The translations under genes were made by a program, and so were the position numbers. A stretch of 12,754 bases of DNA, taken from the NCBI GenBank assembly GCA_015231715.1, contig JADGBB010000035.1, positions 1 to 12,754 on the forward strand, given 5' to 3'. The DNA is from Candidatus Omnitrophota bacterium (GTDB taxonomy: Bacteria > Omnitrophota > Koll11 > Tantalellales > Tantalellaceae). Shown here piece after piece: positions 1-7,900 of the stretch. Position 1 is the stretch's first letter, and each line of letters begins with the position of its first letter. The notes below the pieces were generated by a model. The model was not told the DNA's origin, ran no database searches, and was given only the letters and a program-made list of their open reading frames with translations.

Positions 1-2
1 GA

Positions 3-74
3 AATTTGATAGGATTATTTATTGCCCTTATAGTTGCTGTTATTACAGGTATTTTTTTCGGGGAGATTTTTTAA
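3..74 (+). CDS. C-terminal end of upstream permease half (partial)
   Basis: The window begins inside a gene whose last 23 codons read as a single hydrophobic helix (NLIGLFIALIVAVITGIFFG, then EIF) followed by TAA at 72-74. The stop overlaps the ATG of the next gene by one base (TAATG), so the two are translationally coupled. I recall split ArsP_1/DUF318 permeases (PF03773) in which two half-genes lie in tandem, the first ending in a helix like this. The identity therefore rests mainly on the neighbour and on this hydrophobic tail. The rest of the gene is outside the window. Confidence 0.6.
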   Translation, partial: NLIGLFIALIVAVITGIFFGEIF

Positions 75-595
75 TGAAAAAAAATATTTATAAAATAATA
101 GGAGTAACGGTCTACCTTCTTTTTTTGATCTTATCCTTTGTCTTTGATTTCACTCCGGGTAAGGAGATAGGGCATAATTTTATTTCGTTTGCTGTAAATA
201 TGTTTAAAATGATGCCTTGTGTTTTTATTTTAATAGGGTTGTTTGAGGTATGGGCAAACAGAGAAACCGTTGAAAAACATCTTGGAAAAGACTCAGGAAT
301 TAAGGGATACATATGGGCTCTATTGCTTGCCGGTACGACAGTAGGCGGATTGTTTGTAGCTTTTCCTGTCGCGTATTCTCTTTGCCGTAAAGGAGCAAAG
401 CTTTCCGTAATATTTACATACATCGGCGCTTCAGCGATATGCAGGGTGCCTCTGACAATATTTGAAGCGACGTTTCTTGGTATAAAATTTACGCTTATCA
501 GATTATTTGTATCAGTTCCTTTAGTAGTTCTAACCTCAATGCTGCTGGGAAAATATTTAACAAAGAAAGAATACAAGATAATGGAAGGCAATTAA
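74..595 (+). CDS. Second half of a split ArsP/YraQ-type (DUF318) permease
   Basis: This 173-residue integral membrane protein has about four or five hydrophobic helices. Conserved-looking stretches are IGLFEVWANRETVEKHLGKDSGIKG (about residues 53-78), VAFPVAYSLCRKGAKLS (about 94-110) and FEATFLGIKFTLIRL (about 130-144). They match my memory of the second partner in two-gene permeases of family PF03773, whose full-length members have 8-10 helices and include arsenite/organoarsenical permeases. The half-length size and the TAATG overlap with another hydrophobic gene end support a two-subunit pump. A GGGGAG Shine-Dalgarno at 60-65 fixes the start. The substrate cannot be read from the sequence. 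It is upstream of the nickel genes but separated from them by about 100 bases with a fresh promoter, so a nickel role is not implied. Confidence 0.72.
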   Translation: MKKNIYKIIGVTVYLLFLILSFVFDFTPGKEIGHNFISFAVNMFKMMPCVFILIGLFEVWANRETVEKHLGKDSGIKGYIWALLLAGTTVGGLFVAFPVAYSLCRKGAKLSVIFTYIGASAICRVPLTIFEATFLGIKFTLIRLFVSVPLVVLTSMLLGKYLTKKEYKIMEGN

Positions 596-636
596 AAGTA
601 TCCCAAATGATTAGCTCATTACGAGGTTATTGTTTA

Positions 637-664
637 TTTACATTTAATTGTATTGTGTTATAAT
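637..664 (+). promoter_or_regulatory. Sigma70-type promoter of nikR
   Basis: A -35 box TTTACA (637-642) is separated by 16 bp from a perfect -10 box TATAAT (659-664), placing the start of transcription near 671, about 22 bases before the nikR ATG. The -10 box lies inside the left half of a candidate NikR operator, the usual geometry for autorepression. The rest of the 596-692 gap holds no convincing terminator for the upstream permease. Confidence 0.72.
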
Positions 665-681
665 TATTAAAATCGTAACAA
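655..681 (+). promoter_or_regulatory. Candidate NikR operator over the nikR promoter
   Basis: The half-sites GTGTTAT (655-661) and GTAACAA (675-681) form an inverted repeat with a 13-bp spacer. This closely fits the GTGTTAC-N13/14-GTAACAC class of NikR operators reported for deltaproteobacteria-like genomes, as opposed to the E. coli class GTATGA-N16-TCATAC. The left half covers the -10 box and the right half covers the expected transcription start, so nickel-loaded NikR bound here would block its own promoter. The motif comparison is from memory. Binding itself is inference. Confidence 0.65.
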
Positions 682-692
682 AGTGAGAATTT

Positions 693-1109
693 ATGTCAGG
701 AATAATAAGGTTTGGAATATCATTGGACGAGGATTTATCCAAAAAGTATGACGTGCGAATTAAGAAAAAAGGGTATTCTAACCGGTCGGAAGCTATTCGT
801 GATCTTATCCGTCAGGATCTGGTGGATCAGGAATGGGATGACGGGAGTGTAGTTGCAGGCGCAATAACACTAATTTATGATCATCACAAAAGGGAACTTC
901 TCAACAAGATCACCGATATACAGCATGATTTTCATGAAGGAATAATATCTGCTCAGCATATTCATTTAGATCACCACAATTGCTTGGAAATAATCGCTTT
1001 CAAAGGTAATCCTTTTGAGATAAAAAAACTAGCTGACAGGTTAAAGGCAGTTAAGGGCGTTAAACATTCTACGCTAAGCATGTCTACTACAGGAAAGAAA
1101 CTCGATTAG
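693..1109 (+). CDS. nikR: Nickel-responsive transcriptional regulator NikR
   Basis: This 138-residue protein is the usual NikR length. Residues 1-45 form the ribbon-helix-helix DNA-binding domain, with the strand IIRFGISLDEDL and helix stretch GYSNRSEAIRDLIRQ. The C-terminal ACT-like domain carries the high-affinity nickel ligands: His78, His89, His91 and Cys97 (QHDFHE and QHIHLDHHNCLE), equivalent to His76, His87, His89 and Cys95 of the E. coli protein. All four are present, so it should be a working nickel sensor. It acts as a tetramer that binds an inverted repeat when nickel is plentiful and represses uptake. The nickel importer follows 65 bases downstream, and candidate operators lie in front of both nikR and nikMN. 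The start has only a weak GTGAG ribosome site at 683-687. Confidence 0.96.
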   Translation: MSGIIRFGISLDEDLSKKYDVRIKKKGYSNRSEAIRDLIRQDLVDQEWDDGSVVAGAITLIYDHHKRELLNKITDIQHDFHEGIISAQHIHLDHHNCLEIIAFKGNPFEIKKLADRLKAVKGVKHSTLSMSTTGKKLD

Positions 1110-1111
1110 GC

Positions 1112-1159
1112 GTATTATTTTTTTGCTTATTCGTAACACGATTATGATATTCGTAATAA
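1112..1159 (+). promoter_or_regulatory. Candidate NikR operator and control region before nikMN
   Basis: GTATTAT (1112-1118) and GTAACAC (1133-1139) form an imperfect inverted repeat with a 14-bp spacer. The right half is a perfect match to the GTAACAC half-site. A third, half-site-like GTAATAA follows at 1153-1159, making an ATTCGTAA direct repeat (1129-1136 and 1149-1156) 20 bp apart. The promoter itself is unclear: TTGCTT (1123-1128) with GATATT (1146-1151) at 17 bp is weak, and TATGAT (1143-1148) has no good -35 box. nikMN may also be reached by transcription from the nikR promoter. A strong AAGGAGG ribosome site (1161-1167) precedes the nikMN ATG. Confidence 0.55.
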
Positions 1160-1174
1160 AAAGGAGGAACGAAC

Positions 1175-2179
1175 ATGCATATGGCGGATGCTTTAATTTC
1201 ACCTACAGTAGGGATCAGCATGTGGGCTGTTTCCGCGGGATTAATTGCTTATAGTTCTAAAAAAGTAAAGGACGAAGCCGATGACCGGAAAGTTCCGCTA
1301 ATGGGAGTATTGGGCGCGTTTATTTTTGCGGCGCAGATGATAAATTTTAGTATCCCGGCTACAGGCTCTAGCGGGCATTTGGGCGGAGGAATGATACTTG
1401 CTATACTTCTTGGGCCTTATGCGGCATTTCTTGTTATGGCTTCAGTTTTAATTGTGCAGGCATTATTTTTCGGTGACGGCGGGCTTTTGGCTTTGGGAAG
1501 TAATATTTTTAACTTAGGATTCTTTTCGTGTTTTATAGCGTACCCTCTAATTTATCGAAAGATCGTCGGAGATAGTCAAACTAAGAAAAAAATTATGACC
1601 GGTTCTATAATAGCTGCCATTGTTGGGTTACAGCTGGGTGCTTTCGGTGTTGTATTAGAAACAGTGTTTTCCAAAATAGCAGAATTGCCTTTTAGTACTT
1701 TTGTTGTTTTGATGCAGCCGATACATTTGGCTATCGGGGTAGTAGAGGGCTTGATAACCGCGGCTGTAGTAATGTTTGTTTGGAACGCAAGGCCCGAAAT
1801 TCTAAATGCTGTAAGCCGCAGTGAACCTATCGGCGAGATAAATATAAAAAAAGTTCTTTGGGGATTATTAATTGCTGCTGTGATCATAGGCGGCGCATTA
1901 AGCTGGTTTGCATCAAGCCGGCCGGATGGTTTGGAATGGGCGATGTTTAAAACATCAGGAAAAAAAGATTTGGAAAGTAAAAGCGGTATTAATGTTTCTT
2001 TAGTTGCTATTCAAGAAAAAACAGCTATTTTGCCGGACTATGGTTTTAAAAATACTAAAGGTGAGACGTCATGGCCGGCGGTTGATCCTGGGACGACAAC
2101 AGCAGGGCTAGTCGGCGGAGGATTAACTTTTTTAACTATACTCTTGATAGGACTGGGTTTTAAAAAGCGCAAAGTTTGA
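1175..2179 (+). CDS. nikMN: Fused nickel ECF-transporter substrate-specific component NikMN
   Basis: This 334-residue membrane protein is the nickel-capturing part of an energy-coupling-factor importer. It begins MHMADALISP, the CbiM/NikM signature in which the N-terminal amine and His2 coordinate the metal ion. The further conserved SGHLGGG (His68) and HLAIGVVEGLITA (about 184-196) motifs are present. After about six helices, a second part from about residue 227 carries SSRPDGLEWA and ILPDYGF, the PDGLE/NikN-like domain, with a terminal helix at about 309-327. NikM and NikN are therefore fused, a common arrangement in NikMNQO systems. The start follows AAGGAGG by 7 bases. Nickel rather than cobalt is inferred from the MHMADAL start, the PDGLE domain in place of CbiN and the adjacent nikR. 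The next gene starts 26 bases downstream. Confidence 0.93.
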   Translation: MHMADALISPTVGISMWAVSAGLIAYSSKKVKDEADDRKVPLMGVLGAFIFAAQMINFSIPATGSSGHLGGGMILAILLGPYAAFLVMASVLIVQALFFGDGGLLALGSNIFNLGFFSCFIAYPLIYRKIVGDSQTKKKIMTGSIIAAIVGLQLGAFGVVLETVFSKIAELPFSTFVVLMQPIHLAIGVVEGLITAAVVMFVWNARPEILNAVSRSEPIGEINIKKVLWGLLIAAVIIGGALSWFASSRPDGLEWAMFKTSGKKDLESKSGINVSLVAIQEKTAILPDYGFKNTKGETSWPAVDPGTTTAGLVGGGLTFLTILLIGLGFKKRKV

Positions 2180-2205
2180 GATAGTATTTTTTAAACTAAT
2201 AATTT

Positions 2206-3018
2206 ATGAATAACATAGGAAAAAATTATTTTGATATTGGCTATATGGATACTTTAGCCGAAGGTAATAGCTTTTTGCATAGGCTTGATCCTAGAACAAA
2301 GGTGATCACTACTTTGTTATTTATAATGGCTGTGGTTTCTTATGACAAAAATACAGTGTTTGCTTTTATCCCATTTTTTATTTATCCGATATTTTTAATT
2401 TCAGCCGGCGGGATACCTTTTGGATATTTACTTAAGAAGGTATTGATAGTTTCTCCGTTTGCGATCTTACTAGGTATTTTCAATCCTATAATAAACAGGG
2501 AAGTCGTTGTGCATATTGGAACAATAGGTATTTCAGGCGGTTGGATATCTTTTATATCTATACTCTTGAGGTTTGTTTTAACTGTAACTTCTGCTCTGCT
2601 TTTAGTATCATTAACGGGTTTTAACAATGTTTGTGAGGCTTTAACAAAGTTTGGCGTTCCTCGGCCGTTTGTTCAGCAGCTGTTGTTTTTTTATCGGTAT
2701 ATTTTTGTTCTGACAGATGAAGCGCAAAGGATGGAACGGGCGAGAGATGTGCGATCGTTTAATCGAAGAGGATTGAACTATAGAACTTTTATATCGCTTG
2801 TAGGACAATTATTGTTGCGTACGCTTGATCGAGCTGAACGCATTTATCGTGCTATGTGCTGTCGCGGATTTGACGGACATATTCACATGACAACTAATTT
2901 TAAGAGCGGGTTAGAAGATTATGGTTTTGTGATCGTATGGATAATCTTATTTTCAGGTTTTCGTTTTTATAATATCCCTGTTAAATTAGGGGAATTTATT
3001 ATCGGTGGTTTTAGATGA
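2206..3018 (+). CDS. nikQ: ECF transporter transmembrane (T) component NikQ
   Basis: This 270-residue CbiQ-family protein couples the ATPase to the substrate-binding component. The N-terminal region contains HRLDPRTKVI (about 25-34), typical of CbiQ. Several helices follow, then the two T-component coupling motifs: MERARDVRSFNRRG (about 176-189) and RAERIYRAMCCRGFDG (about 209-224), whose Ala-Arg-x and ARG-like segments dock on the ATPases. A final hydrophobic segment lies at 240-251. No clear Shine-Dalgarno precedes the ATG, so translation may depend on readthrough coupling from nikMN. Its TGA overlaps the next ATG (ATGA at 3015-3018), confirming one operon with nikO. Confidence 0.92.
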   Translation: MNNIGKNYFDIGYMDTLAEGNSFLHRLDPRTKVITTLLFIMAVVSYDKNTVFAFIPFFIYPIFLISAGGIPFGYLLKKVLIVSPFAILLGIFNPIINREVVVHIGTIGISGGWISFISILLRFVLTVTSALLLVSLTGFNNVCEALTKFGVPRPFVQQLLFFYRYIFVLTDEAQRMERARDVRSFNRRGLNYRTFISLVGQLLLRTLDRAERIYRAMCCRGFDGHIHMTTNFKSGLEDYGFVIVWIILFSGFRFYNIPVKLGEFIIGGFR

Positions 3019-3773
3019 GTCATCATATTGTTGGGGCGAAGGATCTGCATTATACTTACCCTGATGGGACAATCGGGTTGAAAGGAGTATCATTTAGGAT
3101 AACTCATGGTGAGTCGGTTGCTCTTGTCGGGGAGAATGGAGCCGGTAAGTCAACGCTGCTACTGCATATGAACGGTTATTTGTCGACTACTGAAGGAACA
3201 GTTAGGATAGGAGATTGTACGGTGAATGCAAAAAATTTGGATGCTGTTCGGCGGTCAGTAGGAATGGTTTTTCAGAATTCCGATGATCAATTATTTATGC
3301 CGACAGTTTTTGATGATGTAGCATTCGGTCCGTGCAACTTAGGTTTGGAAAAAGAAGAAGTAGAGATTAAAGTTGTTCAAGCGTTGGAAACAGTTGGGGC
3401 AATACATTTAAGAAAAAGACCGCCGTACAGGCTTTCGCAAGGGGAGAAGCGCGCTGTTGCAATTGCTACAGTCTTAGCGATGTCGCCTGATATTTTAGTT
3501 ATGGACGAACCGACTTCTAGCTTAGACCCGATGTCACGCAAACGTTTAATCGAATTGCTGAAAACTTTTAAACACACTAAAATTATAGCTACTCATGATC
3601 TGGACATGGCAATGGATCTATGCGAACGGACTATTGTTCTTCATGAGGGACGGATAACCGCAGACGGACCGACAGAAAAAATACTGCAGGATGAAAATTT
3701 GCTTCACTTAAGCAGACTAGAAAAACCTCTCCGAATGCAGCAATGCCCTAAATGCAGTTTGTCAAAAAAATAG
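3015..3773 (+). CDS. nikO: ECF transporter ATPase NikO
   Basis: This 252-residue CbiO-type ABC ATPase powers nickel import. All catalytic elements are visible: Walker A GENGAGKST (39-47), Q-loop Gln87 in VFQNSDDQLF, signature LSQGEKR (140-146), Walker B ILVMDEPT (160-167), D-loop SSLD (168-171) and switch His194 in ATHD. The N-terminal YTYPDG motif is typical of CbiO A-loops. It overlaps nikQ by 4 bases. A single CPKC pair (Cys244 and Cys247) lies in the short C-terminal tail; it could bind metal but has no obvious partner cysteines. Only one ATPase gene is present, so the ECF module would use a NikO homodimer. Confidence 0.94.
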   Translation: MSHHIVGAKDLHYTYPDGTIGLKGVSFRITHGESVALVGENGAGKSTLLLHMNGYLSTTEGTVRIGDCTVNAKNLDAVRRSVGMVFQNSDDQLFMPTVFDDVAFGPCNLGLEKEEVEIKVVQALETVGAIHLRKRPPYRLSQGEKRAVAIATVLAMSPDILVMDEPTSSLDPMSRKRLIELLKTFKHTKIIATHDLDMAMDLCERTIVLHEGRITADGPTEKILQDENLLHLSRLEKPLRMQQCPKCSLSKK

Positions 3774-3787
3774 GAGTTAGATCGAAC

Positions 3788-4837
3788 ATGTTAAATTTAA
3801 TTTCACGGTTTTTTTGTTTTAAAGAGAATGATACAAATCTAAAAACCGAGATTTTAGCCGGGATAAGAGAAAAAATAATCAAGGAAATGCCAGTATCTCT
3901 AAGGAATGCTATTGCAGTCGGAATCGGATTGATGATAACGTTTGTTGGTTTCGAGTAGTCGGGGATAACAAAAGCTGACCCTGCGATATATGTTACTTTG
4001 GGAAAACTTAATTCACCTCCTGAACTGCTTTCGCTTTTTGGCCTTGTGGTAACATCAATTTTACTTGTTCGAAAAGTTAAAGGTGCCATATTTGTAGGAA
4101 TAATACTAACTGCCTCTGCCGGCGTCGTGACGGGATTGATAAATTACGATGGGTTTGTCAGCAAAGCGCCTTCGATCGTTCCGACTTTTATGAAGCTCAG
4201 TTTTAAAGGCGCATTTACGGCGGGTTTTTTGGAACTCATTTTTGTTTTCTTTTTTCTGGATCTTTTTGATACTGTGGGAACTCTTATAGGAGTCAGCGAA
4301 AAAGCGGGGTTCATGAAAAACAATGAATTGCCTAGAGCCAGACAGGCGCTTTTTTCGGATGCGGCGGCTACTGTCGCAGGATCCATTTTAGGGACATCGA
4401 CGGTGACAAGCTATGTGGAAAGTGCTTCCGGAGAGATGCAGGGCGAAAGAACAGGATTCGCGAATATTGTTACAGGACTTTTAATGATAAGCGCGCTTTT
4501 TTTTAGACCACTTATCGCAATGATAGGATCCGGGATCAAAACCGGCAACGGCACATATTTTATCCTGTGGTAGCGCCTGCGCTTATAATGGTAGGCTGTA
4601 TGATGATGAGCTGTGTAAAAAAAAATAGATTGGGAAGATATGACAGAAGCTATCCATGCTTTTTTGACGATAACAGTAATGCCTTTCTGCGGGTTCAGCA
4701 TCACTGACGGCATATCTTTCGGGTTCATTTCTTATGCACTTCTAAAATTCTTTTCCGGCAAGAAAAAAGAAATACACCCTCTCATCACAATCTTTGCTAT
4801 ACTTTTTGTTATAAGATATATTTTGACTGTGCGTTGA
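3788..4837 (+). pseudogene. Decayed AzgA/PbuG-type purine (NCS2) permease
   Basis: Three pieces in the same frame, joined by one short shifted piece, rebuild most of an AzgA-family hypoxanthine/guanine/adenine permease. Piece one starts at ATG 3788 (ribosome site AGGAG at 3772-3776) with KTEILAG, then jumps directly to IREKIIKEMPVSLRNAIAVG. By comparison with remembered PbuG, about 100 residues holding the first helices are missing at about 3860-3865, in frame. An amber TAG interrupts at 3956-3958 where relatives have sense codons, and the same frame continues with SGITKADPAIYVTLG. Family motifs DLFDTVGTLIGV and LGTSTVTSYVESASGE follow. Reading then shifts at a short T run (4558-4561), runs in another frame (YPVVAPALIMVG), and is restored at a nine-A run (4617-4625) into IDWEDMTEAIHAFLTITVMPF. 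The end is TGA at 4835-4837. It follows nikO by 14 bases. The deletion and stop argue for a real pseudogene; the homopolymer shifts could partly be sequencing errors. Confidence 0.9.
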
Positions 4838-4930
4838 TTATAAAGTATGTCATGAAATGAACTATAATAGACAAAACCTACTACCTCCATCACCTTAAAG
4901 TAAAAGATAAAAAAGTTATATTGTCCATGC

Positions 4931-4959
4931 TTGACTTTGGGTTTCTTTGACGCTAAAAT
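4931..4959 (+). promoter_or_regulatory. Sigma70-type promoter of the giant AAA/VWA gene
   Basis: TTGACT (4931-4936) and TAAAAT (4954-4959) are separated by the optimal 17 bp, a near-consensus promoter. Transcription would begin near 4966, leaving a leader of under 30 bases containing the GAGGT ribosome site. The rest of the 4838-4992 gap is AT-rich. It contains an isolated TATAAT (4863-4868) without a good -35 box and no visible terminator for the nickel operon. Confidence 0.7.
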
Positions 4960-4976
4960 AATTAAAAGAATAAAAC

Positions 4977-4995
4977 GTGAGGTATTTAAACAATT
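4977..4995 (+). promoter_or_regulatory. Ribosome binding site pointing to an ATT start codon
   Basis: GTGAGGT (4977-4983) contains a GAGGT core complementary to the 16S anti-Shine-Dalgarno. Exactly nine bases later, at 4993-4995, is ATT, in frame with the giant gene and directly followed by codons for KTNNFKKTIIIITLVAF, a textbook Sec n- and h-region. The next conventional starts, TTG 5035 and ATG 5047, have no Shine-Dalgarno and would cut this leader in half. An in-frame TAA at 4987-4989 rules out anything further upstream. Confidence 0.6.
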
Positions 4996-7900
4996 AAGAC
5001 AAATAATTTTAAAAAAACAATAATTATCATTACCTTGGTTGCGTTCATGACCAATACGTTTTGTTTTGGTCTTTCTACACTACCGTCCTCGCAAAATCTT
5101 GCCGTAAAAGCTAAAATTTTTTCTATATTGCAAAGCTCAAATGTTTTATGTGTCCCATCAAATGAAAATGAGGCAATTGCATTAGAAGCCGATGCAAGGA
5201 TAAAAGAATATTGCAGCATAGGAATGGAGATCCTTCATAATAAACCCGCAAAATACGCGAAGGAGCTTTTAAAGTTCAACGGCGACAGAGCACTTTTATT
5301 AGCTAGCGGTAAGCGCATGGTTGCTTCAGATGTGGTAAAAGACGATATATCATTCCTTCGCGCTTTATTACATGAAGATGTCGAGGCCGTTTTACAGTTG
5401 CTTGCTGTTAAAGACCCGGCGAAGTTCGAAAAAATAAAAAAAACAGTATTAGCTGAATTTAAAAAACCATCAATAGACTTAACCGACGAACTATATGTGA
5501 ACCATGTTTTAGCGTTAGCATTTGAATGGCTGATACTGCTGAAGGAAGGTATGCTAACTAGGGACGATATTCCGGCCAAAGAATTTAAACATGCCGAAAA
5601 GATCGAAAAATTATTTTCTTTGGAAATGACAGTTTTGGGTTTATCGAGTTTTAATAATAGAGACGCGATTGGTGATAAATATTTCGGTCCGGAAATATGG
5701 AACTCAGAAATGCGGAGGAATGTCATAAATGACGCTCTTGTATCAGGCAATCGTTTTTTTAGAGTGGCCGGGGCATTTAATAGTGATGTTGCAGAGGAAG
5801 CGCCGGAACAAGTGGCTGCCATTCAACAAGACGAATTAAAAATTAATCGTGATAAGATCCCGCCAAAAACAATAGAATATTACGCACCGACAACAAAACG
5901 TTTAATGAAACGCATAGCAAAAGATCTTATAATGAAAAAGAACGTTCTTTTAGTAGGAGAACGAGGCACAGGCAAAAATTCAGTAATATATGAAATGGCA
6001 CATAGAATAAACCAGCCGATAGAAATATTATCAATGAACGAAGAAACCACCGTCCGAGACCTAACCGAAAGAATGGTACTTATAAATGGAGAAACAAAAT
6101 GGGTGCCGTCAGTCCTTGTTGAAGCCATGAAACAAGGACGATGGCTGATCCTAGACGAAATCGACCGCGCGCCAAGAGGAGTGCTATCAGTACTAAATAA
6201 TTTATTGCAATTCAAAGAAATGACACTGCCAGACGGAACAAGACTTAAAGCGCATGAAAACTTTAGAGTGATAGCCCTAATGAACCCGCCAACCGGCGCT
6301 TACGCGGGCAGTGAATTATCGAGCGAGCTGGAAGACAGATTCTTAATGCATTATGTGGATTATCTGCCGGAAGAGGAAGAAGTAGAATATTTAAAATCAA
6401 TAGCGCCTAAAGTTGAAACCGACTTGATTGTCCGATTAGTCAGAGCCGCGAACGATCTAAGAGCGGCATACAAAAGAGGAGAGATCCCTAAGCCATTTTC
6501 AACAAGAGGGCTAGTAAATGTAGTTGAACATTTGAACGAATATACAAATGATTCGGTCTATGCTGAGTTGTATAGAGTATTTAACTTAAGGTATATATCC
6601 GAAGAATATCAGGAGACGGTTAATAAGGTGTTCAAGACATACGACTTGATGAGAGCAAATATAGAAATATCGCCGTGGGAGAATATCGGTACAGAAAATA
6701 TAGAAGAAGAAAATATAACCGAAGAAGAGGTTGGAATTTTTGATAAAAAGATGCCAGTTGGTGAAAATCCTGAATCCGGAATTATTGAAGAAACAACATT
6801 TAATCCGGAAAACGATAATTTTGAAATAACAGAAGAGCAAATTAAAAAGATAGATGAACGTGAATTTCTAGTATCGGAACTTGAAAATACATTGAAAGGC
6901 CATACAAACAGTCCCTTAGCTCTCGCATTAACCCCAGATGGTGATATAGTATCAGGAAGTAGTGATAATACCATCCGTATTTGGGATATAAAAAGCGGGA
7001 AAGTAAAGATTCTTAAAGGTCATACACACCAGGTAAGTTCTTTAGCAATAACCACCGACGGGAAAATAATATCAGGTAGTAATGACAAAACAATACGTAT
7101 TTGGGATATAGAGAAAGGGAAAGTAAAGATTTTGAAAGGGCAGACAGAAGAGGTGGTGTGTATGGCATTAACCCTCGACGGGAAGATAATATCAGGAAGT
7201 AATGACAAAACAATCCGTATTTGGGATATAGAGAGCGGGAAAGGCAAGATACTTAAAGGGCATAAAAGTGAGGTACAGTCTATTAACCTAACCAGCGAAG
7301 GGAAGATAGTGTCAGGAAGTTGGGATGAAACAATTCGTATTTGGGATATAGAGAGCGGGAAAGTAAAAATTCTGAAAGGGCATAAAAGTGGAGTTAAATC
7401 ATTAGCACTAACATCGGATGGGAAGATAGTATCAGCAAGTAGTGATAAGACCATACGTATTTGGGATATTGAGAGCGGGAAAGTAAAAATTCTGAAAGGG
7501 CATACAGAGACTGTGAGTTCTCTTTCATCAACCATCGATGGAAAAATAATATCAGGAAGTTGGGATGAAACAATCCGTATTTGGGATATAGAGAAATGGA
7601 AAGTAAAGATTATAAAAGATAATAGTGGATGGATAAGAGCTATTGCGTTAACTCCCGATGGGAAGATGCTATCGGGTAGTGATGGGCGAGGCATTCGTAT
7701 TTGGGATATAAACGAAGATAGACTCAATACGCTCGCATTAAAATTGATGCTTGAAGGCGATATAAGTGAAGTTAATATCACAGACGACGAATTAAATAAT
7801 ATGCTGAATATAGACGGCATATCCTTACCAAAAGGGTTAATACCGTCTTATGGAATAATGTCTATGGCTACTAATTACAGTGTTATGGGAGGGAACGAAA

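Noticed and set aside
112..591. Minus-strand open frame opposite the permease half-gene
   Set aside because: It is composition shadow of the plus-strand membrane protein, with no ribosome site or recognisable domain.
606..620. Inverted repeat AATGA-TTAGC-TCATT after the permease as a terminator
   Set aside because: A five-base AT-rich stem with no following T run is too weak to be a rho-independent terminator.
3956..3958. Amber codon in the purine permease as possible recoding or a stop suppressor
   Set aside because: The same gene also has a large N-terminal deletion and two frameshifts, so ordinary pseudogene decay explains it. No other gene in the window shows an internal in-frame TAG.
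4882..4984. TACCTC (4882-4887) pairing with GAGGTA (4979-4984) to hide the ribosome site of the giant gene
   Set aside because: Only six pairs nearly 100 bases apart, and the upstream part lies before the likely transcription start (about 4966), so it would not be in the main transcript.
7020..7820. Long open frame of 266 codons on the minus strand across the WD40 array
   Set aside because: It is a by-product of the 120-bp repeats: one stop-free unit repeated seven times stays open. The translated product is itself a simple repeat without a ribosome site, while the plus strand encodes a clear WD40 propeller.
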